NCBI GenBank assembly: GCA_902787185.1
Contig: CADAFP010000023.1
Coordinates: 1-64,000 of the forward strand
Source of the DNA: an uncultured Bacteroidales bacterium
GTDB taxonomy: Bacteria > Bacteroidota > Bacteroidia > Bacteroidales > Muribaculaceae
Length of the DNA: 64,000 nucleotides
Direction: 5' to 3'
Shown here: positions 31,693 through 40,665 of the stretch, one piece after another
Position numbering within the stretch: position 1 is the stretch's first letter
Layout of the letters: each line of letters opens with the position of its first letter
Translations under genes and position numbers: made by a program
Notes under the pieces: generated by a model
Databases searched by the model: none
What the model saw: only the letters and a program-made list of their open reading frames with translations
What the model was told of the DNA's origin: nothing

Positions 31693-32697
31693 CTAATATT
31701 GACCTGCGTTTATTCCCCTTCCAGAGACATTAACCTTCTTGTCTTCTGCGCCGCCACCACTAACTGTGATTTCGCCAGTATCTGTTTTATTGCCTACATG
31801 TATAGTACTGGGCGTATACGTCACTGTCACCGTCGCACCTGCAGCTGCTTGGTCGGCAGTAATTGTGGTGGGTGATACGGAGAAGATGGTTTTGTCAGAT
31901 GACTTCACGGCCAAACTACCTGTCAAGTTGGATCCCGTAACAGTAAACGTCTTTGTGCTGTGAGACCCATCCCCATAGGGAACACTACCGCACCAAATCG
32001 ACTCTGGGTTGACTGTGATAGTGGGTTTTACACATTTTCCTTCGAAGGCGAATCTTGCGGAAGCGACGTGCTTGGAATCACTGATATTGATGAATCCGCC
32101 GTAGTTGCCCGCTTGATTCGGGTGGAAGGTGATAGAATAGGTTCCACCCTGTGTCACAGACGGAATGTTCCCCGGCACATTAGTGGTCACGGTAAACGAT
32201 TTCGTCAGGCTCTTGCCCGGGGTGAGGGTTCCGAAGTCCAGTGGGTTGGGCGTGACGGTAATATAACCTGCTACACACTTTCCGGTCAGAGATACAGTCT
32301 TGTTTTCTGCGCCACCGCCGCTGATTGTGATAGTTCCGTTGTCTGTGCTGCCTACAGTCGTGGGTTCATAAGTGACAGTCACGGTGCATCCACTTGCAGC
32401 CTGCGCCTTGGTAATGGTTGACGGGCTGACAGTGTATTTGCCATTGTTCGAAGCCAGACTCAGAGATCCATTCAGACCGGATACTTTCACCGTGAATGTC
32501 ATTTGTTTAGTGTAACCCTTGACAACCTCGCCGAAATTCAGTGATTCGGGATTTGGCGTGTAATTCGGAGCACATTTTCCTTCGAAGGCGAATCTTGCGG
32601 AAGCGACGTGTTTGGAATCACTGATATTGATGAATCCGCCGTAGTTGCCCGCTTGATTCGGGTGGAAGGTGATAGAATAGGTTCCACCCTGTGTCAC
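31693..32697 (-). pseudogene. Frameshifted C-terminal part of the Ig-repeat surface protein
   Basis: The 334-residue frame starts at a GTG that overlaps the TGA stop of the 893-residue frame (GTGA). It begins in the middle of an Ig-like domain (TQGGTYSITFHPNQAGNYGG), has no signal peptide, and continues the upstream protein's repeats to the end VSGRGINAGQY. It is therefore the downstream half of one broken gene. Removing the 26 bp between the two GTTCCACC words (32681 and 32707) would join the frames into a protein of a little over 1,200 residues. Reinitiation at the overlapping GTG could still make it, but it would stay in the cytoplasm. Confidence 0.8.
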
Positions 32698-33005
32698 AGA
32701 CGGAATGTTCCACCGTAAGTCGATGACAAGGTACCCGGCACATTGGTTGTCACGGTAAACGATTTCGTCAGGCTCTTGCCAGGCTCAAGCGTACCGAAGT
32801 CCAGTGGGTTGGGCGTGACGGTAATATAACCTGCTACACACTTTCCGGTCAGAGATATAGTCTTGTTTTCTGCGCCACCGCCGCTGATTGTGATAGTTCC
32901 GTTGTCTGTGCTGCCTACAGTCGTGGGTTCATAAGTGACAGTCACAGTGCATCCACTTGCAGCCTGCTCCTTGGTAATGGTTGACGGGCTGACAGTGTAT
33001 TTGCT
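32033..33005. repeat. Tandem duplication of a two-domain unit within the Ig-repeat gene
   Basis: The block from 32033 recurs at 32573 (540 bp later, one difference over 138 bp). After a 23-bp size difference near 32711 the match continues at an offset of 563 bp to about 33005. 540 bp equals 180 codons, two Ig-like domains. The 23-bp difference throws the reading frame. Confidence 0.85.
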
Positions 33006-35375
33006 GTTGTCGGATGATACGGTGAGGCTCCCAGTCAAGTTTGCCCCTGTCACAGTAAACGTTCTGGTCGCAGTATATTCTGTGACAACATCACCGAAAT
33101 TCAATGACGTTTTATCTACCGATAAATCAAGACAATTACCAGTTACTGTCACGGTGTCACTTGGCCCATAAGCACATTTGATGTAAATCGTCATGGAATG
33201 TGTTCCGGTGGCTGTAGGATTATAGGTCACGGTAAAGGTCCCGTTTCCAGTGGTAGAGTCCATGTTCTTTGTGATAGAGAACATATTTGTATTACTTGTC
33301 CGACTGATACTTACACCATCTGACACGTTAGATGTAGTGACAGTAAAGGTCTGATTAGCTGTATCTCCTAAAATGATGGTGCCGTAATCATGTGATTCGG
33401 GACTGACGACAATTGTGGGCGGCTCGGCAGTTTCATAGACAAGCACGCTGATGTTCTTCCTTTCTTCGGAGCGTTCGTCTTTTATAGTTAAAGTTGTGGT
33501 GCCTTTCTTAAGAGCAGTTATCTTTATGGATTGTCCTGTTACGTAGGCCGCACAGACTTTTGAGTCGCCAATAGAGAGTTTGTAATTTCCCCAACCACCG
33601 ATAAAATCAATGGTTCGTGTTTTCCCTTTCTGTATTAAAATCGTATCCTGAACTTCCAATGTCTCGGGAATCGTCACAGTAGAAAAGTAAGACTCATCAT
33701 TTGCTTCTACAGTTTTGCCGAAGATTTTAAAGATGGGTTTTGCTGTATAGGTGCCAGCGGGGTATGGATGTCCATCCCAAAGTTCCATCTGTAAGTCAGT
33801 ACCATTCCAATTATCATAATATTGGTAAGAACTATCTGAGAAATAGGAATAATCTCTATTATTACCTGAAATACTGATGCCTGGTTGTACAGGGAAAATC
33901 AGATTCTTGGAAATGTTGGTGGTCAATGCAGTGGCAGAGTATTCACTGGCTGTCCAGTGAGGCAAGAAAGGAGCATTGAACCTCGGGAAAAGCCAAAGTG
34001 TTCTAGGTGATAAACTTGGGAACCACTGGGCTATAGGCAACTCGCCTAAAGGCCAGTCTTTCTTAAATCCAAGAACATCTACACCTCCAGTTAGTGTCGC
34101 AGTTAACGGTTCAAAAGTGATGCTATCGTTAAAATGTTCATTATAAACTGTGGCAAGATTCGTGTTGAATCCTAGCGTTCCTGATAGCCTAGGACCAATT
34201 TTAAGCGTAAGGTTGACACTGGCCAAATCTTCATCAACAAGACAAGCACCAACCTTGAGAGCCAAACCGGCAGAAACAGTAGCATCAATATTGGCAAAAC
34301 CTTCTGTCTTGTCCCAGACTGGTTTTTTGAAATCAAGCCAAAGACCCTTGTGATCAGCATCTATGCCTTGATAATCTGAATCATAACCAACTTGTGATTC
34401 CAAGGTAACGCGTCGTTTTACACCAAAGCCAGCGTTGCCATTGAGTTTAAAATATCCACCAAGGCTGATAAATGCGTTCAGTCCGATTTCAGGCACTATT
34501 GGAATATCAAGGGAACAAAAGTCTGGATAATAATCAACATCCACATCGAAAGATTTATCCCAATAGAAACCAAGATCACAAACCATTGTGTTATTGGCAA
34601 CAAATCGGAATCTGTCTTTTGCTCCAATTCCAATGTACACAAGATAGTCAAGGTTAATTTCAGGAGTAACGTCTAATGATACATGGCTATTCCCAAGTCT
34701 TATGATATCGAAAGATTGTGTATCAAAAGGTATGGTTTTAACTCCCTCTTCGTCAACTAAGTCAAGCGCTCTATCAGACATTAGTGTAAGGGTTGAGTCT
34801 TCATTGGCCGTTACAACTTTACCAAAACGTAATAAAGATGTGAAAATATCTTCCAGATTAACATCTTCACATTCGATACTAACAATATTACCCGAAGTGA
34901 CGATATTGGTCACACGTCCAGAGAAACCATGTAAAAATGGCTCTTTGTAAGCTCTTTCGCTGATAATCACTTGGCCAATGACTGGAAGCGAATCAGCTGG
35001 GATAGATGCGTCGAATGTCACTGTGGATTCTGACACTTCTATCACATACGGGTAATGGAAATCCCTGATGTGAAATACACTATCATTATAAACGGGCTTG
35101 GGACTTTTGAAGGTGACACTGTCGATGTTAGTGATAGGAATACGGTGTGCACTACCTTGTTTCCAAACTTCCTGAACAACAACATTTGGATGCATTGTAC
35201 CATCAAGATCAACCTTGCTAAAGGTGATACTGTCCACATCGCTAAAGAGGAAAGCACTGACTTCCCCGTTGTTTTGCCAGTTGATATAACCTGGTTGCTG
35301 GGCTTGGGCCGTCATTGGGGTGAATGCGGCGATGATGGATACCAGCAGACTGAAGAAAAGACTGTACTTTTTCAT
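32694..35375 (-). CDS. Surface protein with Ig-like repeats, N-terminal part of a frameshifted gene
   Basis: The 893-residue frame has a signal peptide (YSLFFSLLVSIIAAFTPMTAQA). A long beta-rich region of about 620 residues follows with no family I recognise; it contains two VDSITFSK/IDSVTFKS-type segments near the N terminus that are common in Bacteroidales surface proteins. From about residue 650 come Ig-like domains like those of the neighbouring 602-residue protein. It stops shortly after TNVPGTLSSTYGG, inside a domain, because of an out-of-frame 26-bp duplication. The upstream dockerin gene overlaps its start by 4 bp, so the two are translationally coupled. Confidence 0.8.
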   Translation of the reverse strand: MKKYSLFFSLLVSIIAAFTPMTAQAQQPGYINWQNNGEVSAFLFSDVDSITFSKVDLDGTMHPNVVVQEVWKQGSAHRIPITNIDSVTFKSPKPVYNDSVFHIRDFHYPYVIEVSESTVTFDASIPADSLPVIGQVIISERAYKEPFLHGFSGRVTNIVTSGNIVSIECEDVNLEDIFTSLLRFGKVVTANEDSTLTLMSDRALDLVDEEGVKTIPFDTQSFDIIRLGNSHVSLDVTPEINLDYLVYIGIGAKDRFRFVANNTMVCDLGFYWDKSFDVDVDYYPDFCSLDIPIVPEIGLNAFISLGGYFKLNGNAGFGVKRRVTLESQVGYDSDYQGIDADHKGLWLDFKKPVWDKTEGFANIDATVSAGLALKVGACLVDEDLASVNLTLKIGPRLSGTLGFNTNLATVYNEHFNDSITFEPLTATLTGGVDVLGFKKDWPLGELPIAQWFPSLSPRTLWLFPRFNAPFLPHWTASEYSATALTTNISKNLIFPVQPGISISGNNRDYSYFSDSSYQYYDNWNGTDLQMELWDGHPYPAGTYTAKPIFKIFGKTVEANDESYFSTVTIPETLEVQDTILIQKGKTRTIDFIGGWGNYKLSIGDSKVCAAYVTGQSIKITALKKGTTTLTIKDERSEERKNISVLVYETAEPPTIVVSPESHDYGTIILGDTANQTFTVTTSNVSDGVSISRTSNTNMFSITKNMDSTTGNGTFTVTYNPTATGTHSMTIYIKCAYGPSDTVTVTGNCLDLSVDKTSLNFGDVVTEYTATRTFTVTGANLTGSLTVSSDNSKYTVSPSTITKEQAASGCTVTVTYEPTTVGSTDNGTITISGGGAENKTISLTGKCVAGYITVTPNPLDFGTLEPGKSLTKSFTVTTNVPGTLSSTYGGTFRL

Positions 35376-36271
35376 GGCTTCAAGGATTTAAGGATTTCAC
35401 AATCTTCTTCACTGATACAAACGCCTGCAAGCTTGTTTTCAAAGGTTACGGTGCGCTCTACGTAGCGCAGTTGTGACAGATTTTCAAGAGAAAAAGAGAT
35501 GGTGTGTGGATTGCGCGTGCCATTGTTTCTTAGTGATCCTCGAATTCGCAGTTTGCCATCAACAATATTTACCTTGGTGTTCTCATCAATCATGTATTCA
35601 TAGTTCACACCATTTGTGTTACTTACGATTATGAAGGTGCAGAGCCTGGTATCGGGAACTCCTAAGATAAGGTCTATAAGGGTACTGGCATCGGCAATAG
35701 TGACTTTACCGTCTTCATCTACGTCAGCTGCTGCTAGGTTAATGTCGGTTGGGTCACCGCTCAACAAGTAGTCAATGATGGCTGTAACATCGGCAACGGT
35801 AACCAGTCCGTCACCATCGGCATCACCCTTCAATACAGTTGCTATGCCGATAAGGTTCTTTGAAGCCACAGGCTGGCCGCTAGCGTTGTTGAGATAAACG
35901 GTTGCTGAGTGTTCGCCAGCGATTGTGGGTCGATATGTGACTTCCACAGTTGCAATATAAGTTGTCGTTGTGCTGCCAGATGCCACCATCACGTTTACTA
36001 AAGTAGCCGTGAAAAATCGGTTGCTGATGCTGACTGAGAAATCGTTCGTGCCCTTGAGTGAGGTGGGCTCTTGCTGTCCAGTGGCGTTTAATCTGACAAC
36101 CCCGTTGACTACATACTGTAGTTTGATGGTGTGGGTGTCTGATTGCCCTACATACGCTTCAAAATATTCGCCTGTCGGGTCGATGAATCCGCTGCCGGAA
36201 ACTTCTTGTGCCGCTAGTCCTTGGGATAGAGCCAGGATTAGGGCGATGAGTAATACAAGTTTTTGTTTCAT
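35372..36271 (-). CDS. Secreted dockerin-containing protein
   Basis: A 299-residue protein with a signal peptide (QKLVLLIALILALSQGLAAQ). A beta-rich domain (about 25-145) comes next, then a type I dockerin-like pair of calcium loops (about 148-207: GDADGDGLVTVADVTAIIDY and DVDEDGKVTIADASTLIDL), then a C-terminal beta domain of 90 residues. It is the first gene of the surface-protein unit and overlaps the 893-residue frame by ATGA, implying joint expression. In other bacteria dockerins bind cohesins; here the partner is unknown, though cohesin-like domains occur in the protein at 19552-22119. Confidence 0.78.
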   Translation of the reverse strand: MKQKLVLLIALILALSQGLAAQEVSGSGFIDPTGEYFEAYVGQSDTHTIKLQYVVNGVVRLNATGQQEPTSLKGTNDFSVSISNRFFTATLVNVMVASGSTTTTYIATVEVTYRPTIAGEHSATVYLNNASGQPVASKNLIGIATVLKGDADGDGLVTVADVTAIIDYLLSGDPTDINLAAADVDEDGKVTIADASTLIDLILGVPDTRLCTFIIVSNTNGVNYEYMIDENTKVNIVDGKLRIRGSLRNNGTRNPHTISFSLENLSQLRYVERTVTFENKLAGVCISEEDCEILKSLKP

Positions 36272-36360
36272 AATGGTAAATAGGTTTAATAGTGGATGAT
36301 ACTCAGTCCTATATCAGCCGGGGCATAATAAAAAAGCGTGAACTGATATTGCCACACCTT

Positions 36361-36505
36361 CGTTGGAGGTCTTAGGAAACCCAGGGACACAGATGCACAA
36401 TGAAGCAGCCCACGCATATAACGTGATTTCCGCTTTGCTGTCAATCGTGTCTCAAAATTGAAAAGTTCCTAAGTTCCCAACGAGAGCGATAAGCAAAACG
36501 CTTTT
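36361..36505 (+). ncRNA. Candidate structured RNA element, copy 1
   Basis: A stem of TTTGCT (36434-36439) with AGCAAA (36492-36497), extended by two pairs beyond a C/A mismatch, encloses a loop almost the same as that of copy 2 and sharing a 22-nt identical block. A short T run (36502-36505) follows on the plus strand. In addition, 36361-36378 (CGTTGG ... CTTAGGAA) is complementary to the loop block TTCCTAAG ... CCAACG, which would allow an alternative fold. On the minus strand this sequence would lie in the leader of the dockerin operon, so the acting strand is open. Confidence 0.45.
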
Positions 36506-36547
36506 AAATAACCAAAATGTCTTGATGCGGATTAATGCATCACATCG

Positions 36548-36555
36548 CAAAAATA
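36548..36555 (-). promoter_or_regulatory. Possible promoter -7 element of the dockerin operon
   Basis: CAAAAATA on the plus strand is TATTTTTG on the minus strand. It would give a leader of about 270 nt that includes the complement of structured element copy 1. Confidence 0.4.
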
Positions 36556-36683
36556 GTGTAATTGTCCCGAATCTTCAAAACAAATCATAAAAAAAACACA
36601 TTCTTGTTAATTTTTTTGTTATTAGTGTCAAATTTTTGGACAGTTTCGGGTTAATACGGTCGTCGGGGCGGTAAAAAGTGCAA

Positions 36684-36711
36684 TTTGATTGGTTTTCTTC
36701 AACTATATTTG
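36684..36711 (+). promoter_or_regulatory. Promoter of structured element copy 2
   Basis: TTTG (36684-36687), 16 bp, then TATATTTG (36704-36711). No reading frame follows, only the structured element and its T run, which supports a small non-coding transcript. Confidence 0.5.
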
Positions 36712-36717
36712 CACCCA

Positions 36718-36874
36718 ATGAATCTGTCGAATTCGGGATAAATGTAACTATATAACAATGTGCAGAGGATTAGAGTCCCGATTTGACAAAAATAGGCGTC
36801 TTGCCATCTGTCGTATCTCAAGATAGAAAGTTCCTAAGTTCCCAACGAGATAGAATGGCAAAACGCCTTTTTTT
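36718..36874 (+). ncRNA. Candidate small RNA with structured element copy 2
   Basis: A transcript from the TATATTTG promoter to the T run would be about 155 nt. Its 3' part is a long stem, AGGCGTCTTGCCAT (36794-36807) with ATGGCAAAACGCCT (36855-36868), 13 pairs with one C/A mismatch, then seven Ts. The loop (36811-36850) is nearly the same as copy 1, while the stem bases differ in a compensatory way. I cannot match it to a known RNA family from memory. Confidence 0.5.
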
Positions 36875-37185
36875 GATAAAATGACTTAATGACTATTTGG
36901 TATTTTTTTGCAAAATAAATGTGAGAATTCGGAACGGTCAAAAAAAATTGCAGTTTTTTTAGGGTAACACGTTTTATTTTTTCATAAAGTGTCCAAAAAT
37001 TAGACAATTTGAAGATTGGGTCTGGTGATGAGAGGTGTTGTAAGGGCGATTTTGAGAATGGGTTTAGGGTGCAATAAAGCACCAAGGGGAGGCATTGTCG
37101 ATGTTTGGTTTGAGGATTGGGTGTAAATAAACGGGCGGCCGCAGTGGTGCGGCTGCCCGTTGTAGTGGGGTTGTGGTAAATAGGT

Positions 37186-39006
37186 TTACCAGATGATGGC
37201 GCGGTCGGCGGGGTCGAGCCACATCTTTTCACCGGGCTTGATGCCGAAGGCGTCAAAGAAGGTGTCGATGTTCCTCAGAGTGGCGTTGACGCGGTAGCGG
37301 CCGATGCTGTGGGGGTCGCTCTTGGTCTGCTGGAAGATGGCCTCCTCGGTCATGTTGTCGGCCCAGATGCGGCCATAGCTCAGGTAGCCGTCGCGGAACT
37401 GCTGGGTGGTCTTGAAGGCGTCAAAAGCGATGCGCAGACCGCCCTGGTCGGCGATGTTCTCACCGAGGGTGAGGTGACCGTTGGCGTGCTGGTCCTTGAC
37501 AACGATGATCTGATCGAACTGCTCGGCGAGCTTCTCGGCAGCCTCCTGGAACTTCTGGCTGTCCTCCTCGGTCCACCAGTCGGTCATGTTGCCGTACTGG
37601 TCAAACATGCGGCCCTGGTCATCGAAGCCGTGAGTCATCTCGTGGCCGATAACCACGCCGATGGCACCGAAGTTGGTGGCGTCGTCGGCCTCCACATCAA
37701 AGAAGGGGGGCTGCAGGATGGCGGCGGGGAAGCAAATCTCGTTGGTGGTGGGGTTGTAGTAGGCGTTCACCGTTTGCGGAGTCATGCCCCACTCGTCGCG
37801 GTCAACGGGCTTGCCCATCTTGTCGAGGTTGCGGCGGGTCTCATACAGGCTGGCGGCCTTGATGTTCTCATACATGCTCTTGCTGGGATCTACCTGCAAA
37901 CCGCTGTAGTCGTACTTGTTGACGTAAATCTCGCCAACGGCCTCACCGAGCAGTGAGTTGGGGAAGCCCAGAGCGCGTTTCCAGCGGGGCTTGCGCTCCT
38001 TCTGTCCGCTCAGGGTGCGACCGTAGAAGTCAAATGACGTCTCACCGAAGTCGTCGCTCAGGTAGTTGGAAGCGCCACGGATGACCAGACCGGCCATGTA
38101 GTCGCGCATCTGCTGCTCCTTGAGGTTGGTCATCAGGTCGTTGGCAACAGCCATCACCTTGGGCTCGGTCAGGATTACCCATTCCACCTGCGGGGTGCCC
38201 ATCAGGTTGAAGTACTCCTTCCAGTTGATGGCGGGGTAGTCGGCCTGCAGCTGGTCCAGGGTGCGGATATTGTACAGCTTGGTGTAGTCGCGGGCCTCGG
38301 CGCGGTCCATCTTGGCCTGGGCAAACTTGTACTCAATGTCGTAGATGGTCTTGCAGGCGCGGGTGGCCTCTTTCTTGCTGTAACCGGCGAGCATGAAGGT
38401 CTTCACCAGGTAGTCCTTGTAGGCCTGCTGGATCTTCTTGCTGTCGGCATCGGTGTTCAGGTAGTAGTCCCTGTCGGGCAGACCGCTGGTACCGGCGCTC
38501 AGCCACATCACATTCATATCGCTGTTCTTGAGGTCGGTCTCCACGCCGATGTTGAAGAACGGGTTGCTCAGTGTCAGGTGCTGGTCGGCGATGAAGCGCG
38601 TGAGGTCGGCTTTCTTGAAGGCCTTCACCTTTGCCAGGTCGGCCATGAGGGGCTGTGCGCCCTCGCGGTTCAGGCGGTCACTGTCCATGGCCATCTTGTA
38701 CAGGTCGGCGACTTTCTGGTCCACGGTGCCGAACTTGTGGTCGGTCTTGCCCAGCTCCAGGAACATGTCGCGCAGGCGGTTCTCGTTCTCCTCGGCGAGC
38801 ACGTTAAACACGCCATAGCTTGAATACTCGGGGTGCATGCTCAGGGGGTTGGCTTTCATCCAGCCACCACCGGCATACTCATAGAAATCCTCGCCTGGCT
38901 TCACGGTCAGGTCCATGTCGGCGCGCGTAACGCCGTGAGTCACTTGTGCCTGCACACCAGGCACGGCAGCCATCATAATGGCCATAGCTAATAACATCTT
39001 TTTCAT
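37186..39006 (-). CDS. M13-family zinc metallopeptidase (neprilysin/PepO-like)
   Basis: The 606-residue protein after its signal peptide (LLAMAIMMAAVPGVQAQ) is a complete M13 peptidase. The zinc motif HEMTH is at 455-459, and GENIADQGG supplies the third ligand glutamate; NAYYNPTTNEICFPAAILQ and the C-terminal GEKMWLDPADR are also family marks. These enzymes cleave oligopeptides in the periplasm or at the surface. It has its own promoter (TACTTTTG, 39054-39061) and stands alone. Codon use is strikingly regular and GC-rich, as in highly expressed genes here. Confidence 0.95.
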   Translation of the reverse strand: MKKMLLAMAIMMAAVPGVQAQVTHGVTRADMDLTVKPGEDFYEYAGGGWMKANPLSMHPEYSSYGVFNVLAEENENRLRDMFLELGKTDHKFGTVDQKVADLYKMAMDSDRLNREGAQPLMADLAKVKAFKKADLTRFIADQHLTLSNPFFNIGVETDLKNSDMNVMWLSAGTSGLPDRDYYLNTDADSKKIQQAYKDYLVKTFMLAGYSKKEATRACKTIYDIEYKFAQAKMDRAEARDYTKLYNIRTLDQLQADYPAINWKEYFNLMGTPQVEWVILTEPKVMAVANDLMTNLKEQQMRDYMAGLVIRGASNYLSDDFGETSFDFYGRTLSGQKERKPRWKRALGFPNSLLGEAVGEIYVNKYDYSGLQVDPSKSMYENIKAASLYETRRNLDKMGKPVDRDEWGMTPQTVNAYYNPTTNEICFPAAILQPPFFDVEADDATNFGAIGVVIGHEMTHGFDDQGRMFDQYGNMTDWWTEEDSQKFQEAAEKLAEQFDQIIVVKDQHANGHLTLGENIADQGGLRIAFDAFKTTQQFRDGYLSYGRIWADNMTEEAIFQQTKSDPHSIGRYRVNATLRNIDTFFDAFGIKPGEKMWLDPADRAIIW

Positions 39007-39053
39007 TATAAAAAAACTATTGTTTAAGTGATATGTTTTTTGGTTCTAGCCCG

Positions 39054-39061
39054 CAAAAGTA
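39054..39061 (-). promoter_or_regulatory. Promoter -7 element of the M13 peptidase gene
   Basis: CAAAAGTA on the plus strand is TACTTTTG on the minus strand, 47 bp before the start codon at 39006. Confidence 0.65.
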
Positions 39062-39123
39062 ATAAAAATCCTTTTAATGCAATTTATCTTGATGGAAAAT
39101 CGCCATTGGGTGCGGTCGTGGCC

Positions 39124-40485
39124 TTATCTTCTTCTCAAGGTCTCGACGATGCGCGCCATCTGGTTGGGGATGCGGATTTGCTGAGGACACTTCTTCAGGC
39201 AGTTCTCGCAGTCAACACACTGGGTGGCCCAGGTCGAGGCATCGGGCAGTGCCTTGCGCAGGCCTTCGGCAAACTGGTCCTTGCGGGCCATGTAGTCGGG
39301 CGCCTGCTTGTCGGGCAGCGGGAGTATCTTTTGGGCAACGGCCTCGTTGTAATAGGAGAAGTTGCCGGGGATATCCACGCCATAGGGGCACGGCATGCAG
39401 TACTCGCAAGCCGTACACGGAATGACGGGGAAGCCGGCCATCACGTCGGCAATCTCCTCGAGCACCTTGTTCTCGGCCTCGGTGCAGGGCTCAAGGGGTG
39501 AGAAGGTGCGGACGTTTTCCTCCAGATGGCTCATCTGGTTCATGCCGCTGAGCGTGGTGAGGATATTGGGGTGGGAACCTACCCATCTGAATGCCCATGA
39601 AGCCGGGGTGTCGTTGGGACGCAAAGCGGTGAGCCGCTGGACGAGTTCGTCGTCCATGCGGGCCAGTGCGCCGCCGCGCAGGGGTTCCATCACCACCGTC
39701 TGCACGCCGGTTTTTTCCATCTTGTTATACAGGTATTCGGCATCGGCATCCTGCCTCCAGCCCGACTTGTTGAGCGAGGCATGGCGCCAGTCGAGATAGT
39801 TCATCTGAATCTGGGCAAAGTCCCAATGGTACTCGTTCTGATGGTCGAGCAGGAAGTCAAACACGCTCACGTTGCCGTGGTAGGAGAAACCCAGGTGGCG
39901 AATGCGGCCAGCCTCACGTTCCTGCAACAGGAAGTCGAGCAGGCCGTTGTCCAAGAAACGGGGCGTGAAAGCATCCATGCCGGTGCCGCCCACACTGTGG
40001 AGCAGGTAGTAATCGATGTAATCCACCTGAAGCTTGTTGAACGAATTCTCGTACATCCTGCGTGCGTCATCCAGCAGCCACTTCTCGTCGCGCTGGTTGG
40101 ACATCTTGGTGGCCACGAAATACTTTTCGCGCGGATAACGGCTCAACGCAATGCCCGTCATCTCCTCGCTGCGTCCGCCCTTGTAAACGGGAGCGGTATC
40201 AAAGTAGTTCACACCGTGGGCGATGGCGTAGTCCACAAGCTGGTTGATTTCATCCTGGTTGTCGGGCAAACGCATCATGCCGAAACCCAAGAGCGATACT
40301 TTCTCGCCCGAGCCATGCTGGACCCGATAGGTCATCTGTCCCTGCGAATCTCCGCCAAGGGCGGTTTGCGGCCTACTGGTCTCACCAGCCAACACTCCCA
40401 GCGGATTAACAGCCATAACGGCGGCACCCAGTCCCAGCTTGTGCAGGAACTGACGGCGATTCATGTCCGATTGCTTGTTTCCCAT
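39124..40485 (-). CDS. Aldo/keto reductase with twin-arginine-like signal and ferredoxin-type C terminus
   Basis: The N terminus has MNRRQFLHKLGLGAAVMAV, a Tat-like signal. The aldo/keto reductase barrel follows (LLGFGMMRLPDN, YFDTAPVY with catalytic Asp/Tyr, FVATKMSNQRDEKW). The C-terminal part carries two [4Fe-4S]-type cysteine groups: CTACEYCMPCPYGVD from about residue 357 and CVDCENCLKKCP from about 423. Such AKR-ferredoxin fusions are common in anaerobes and pass electrons through the clusters instead of NADPH alone. The start at 40485 follows a TATATTTG promoter by 45 bp; the longer upstream frame covers the promoter. Export is inferred from the signal only. Confidence 0.88.
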   Translation of the reverse strand: MGNKQSDMNRRQFLHKLGLGAAVMAVNPLGVLAGETSRPQTALGGDSQGQMTYRVQHGSGEKVSLLGFGMMRLPDNQDEINQLVDYAIAHGVNYFDTAPVYKGGRSEEMTGIALSRYPREKYFVATKMSNQRDEKWLLDDARRMYENSFNKLQVDYIDYYLLHSVGGTGMDAFTPRFLDNGLLDFLLQEREAGRIRHLGFSYHGNVSVFDFLLDHQNEYHWDFAQIQMNYLDWRHASLNKSGWRQDADAEYLYNKMEKTGVQTVVMEPLRGGALARMDDELVQRLTALRPNDTPASWAFRWVGSHPNILTTLSGMNQMSHLEENVRTFSPLEPCTEAENKVLEEIADVMAGFPVIPCTACEYCMPCPYGVDIPGNFSYYNEAVAQKILPLPDKQAPDYMARKDQFAEGLRKALPDASTWATQCVDCENCLKKCPQQIRIPNQMARIVETLRRR

Positions 40486-40530
40486 ATCCTTATTTCCTTT
40501 ATTGTGATTGTTACATATTCTAATAAGCCG

Positions 40531-40538
40531 CAAATATA
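40531..40538 (-). promoter_or_regulatory. Promoter -7 element of the AKR-ferredoxin gene
   Basis: CAAATATA on the plus strand is TATATTTG on the minus strand. It supports the start at 40485. Confidence 0.6.
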
Positions 40539-40632
40539 ATAAAAAAAACGGTTATAACACTAACTTACACCCAGATACTTGCTGAACAATAGAAAAGCGC
40601 CCTCGCAAAGTTGGAATATTCGGATTTTTTTG

Positions 40633-40640
40633 TAAATTTG
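40633..40640 (+). promoter_or_regulatory. Promoter -7 element of the flavodoxin-cupin-amidohydrolase run
   Basis: TAAATTTG lies 25 bp before the ATG at 40666 and diverges from the promoter of the AKR-ferredoxin gene about 100 bp away. Confidence 0.6.
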
Positions 40641-40665
40641 CAGAGATTTCAATAAGGTACAAATC

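Larger units (their letters stand above)
36272..37185. other. Long intergenic region with two structured elements
   Basis: No protein gene is supported in these 914 bp. It holds structured element copy 1 (36361-36505), a minus-strand promoter-like TATTTTTG (36548-36555) that may drive the dockerin operon, a plus-strand promoter TATATTTG (36704-36711) and structured element copy 2 with a terminator (36794-36874). From 36875 to 37185 I see only AT-rich then G-rich sequence. Confidence 0.7.

Noticed and set aside
36272-37185. Protein gene in the 914-bp gap
   Set aside because: The only frame of note (minus, 36834-37256) is low-complexity and overlaps the end of the M13 peptidase gene.
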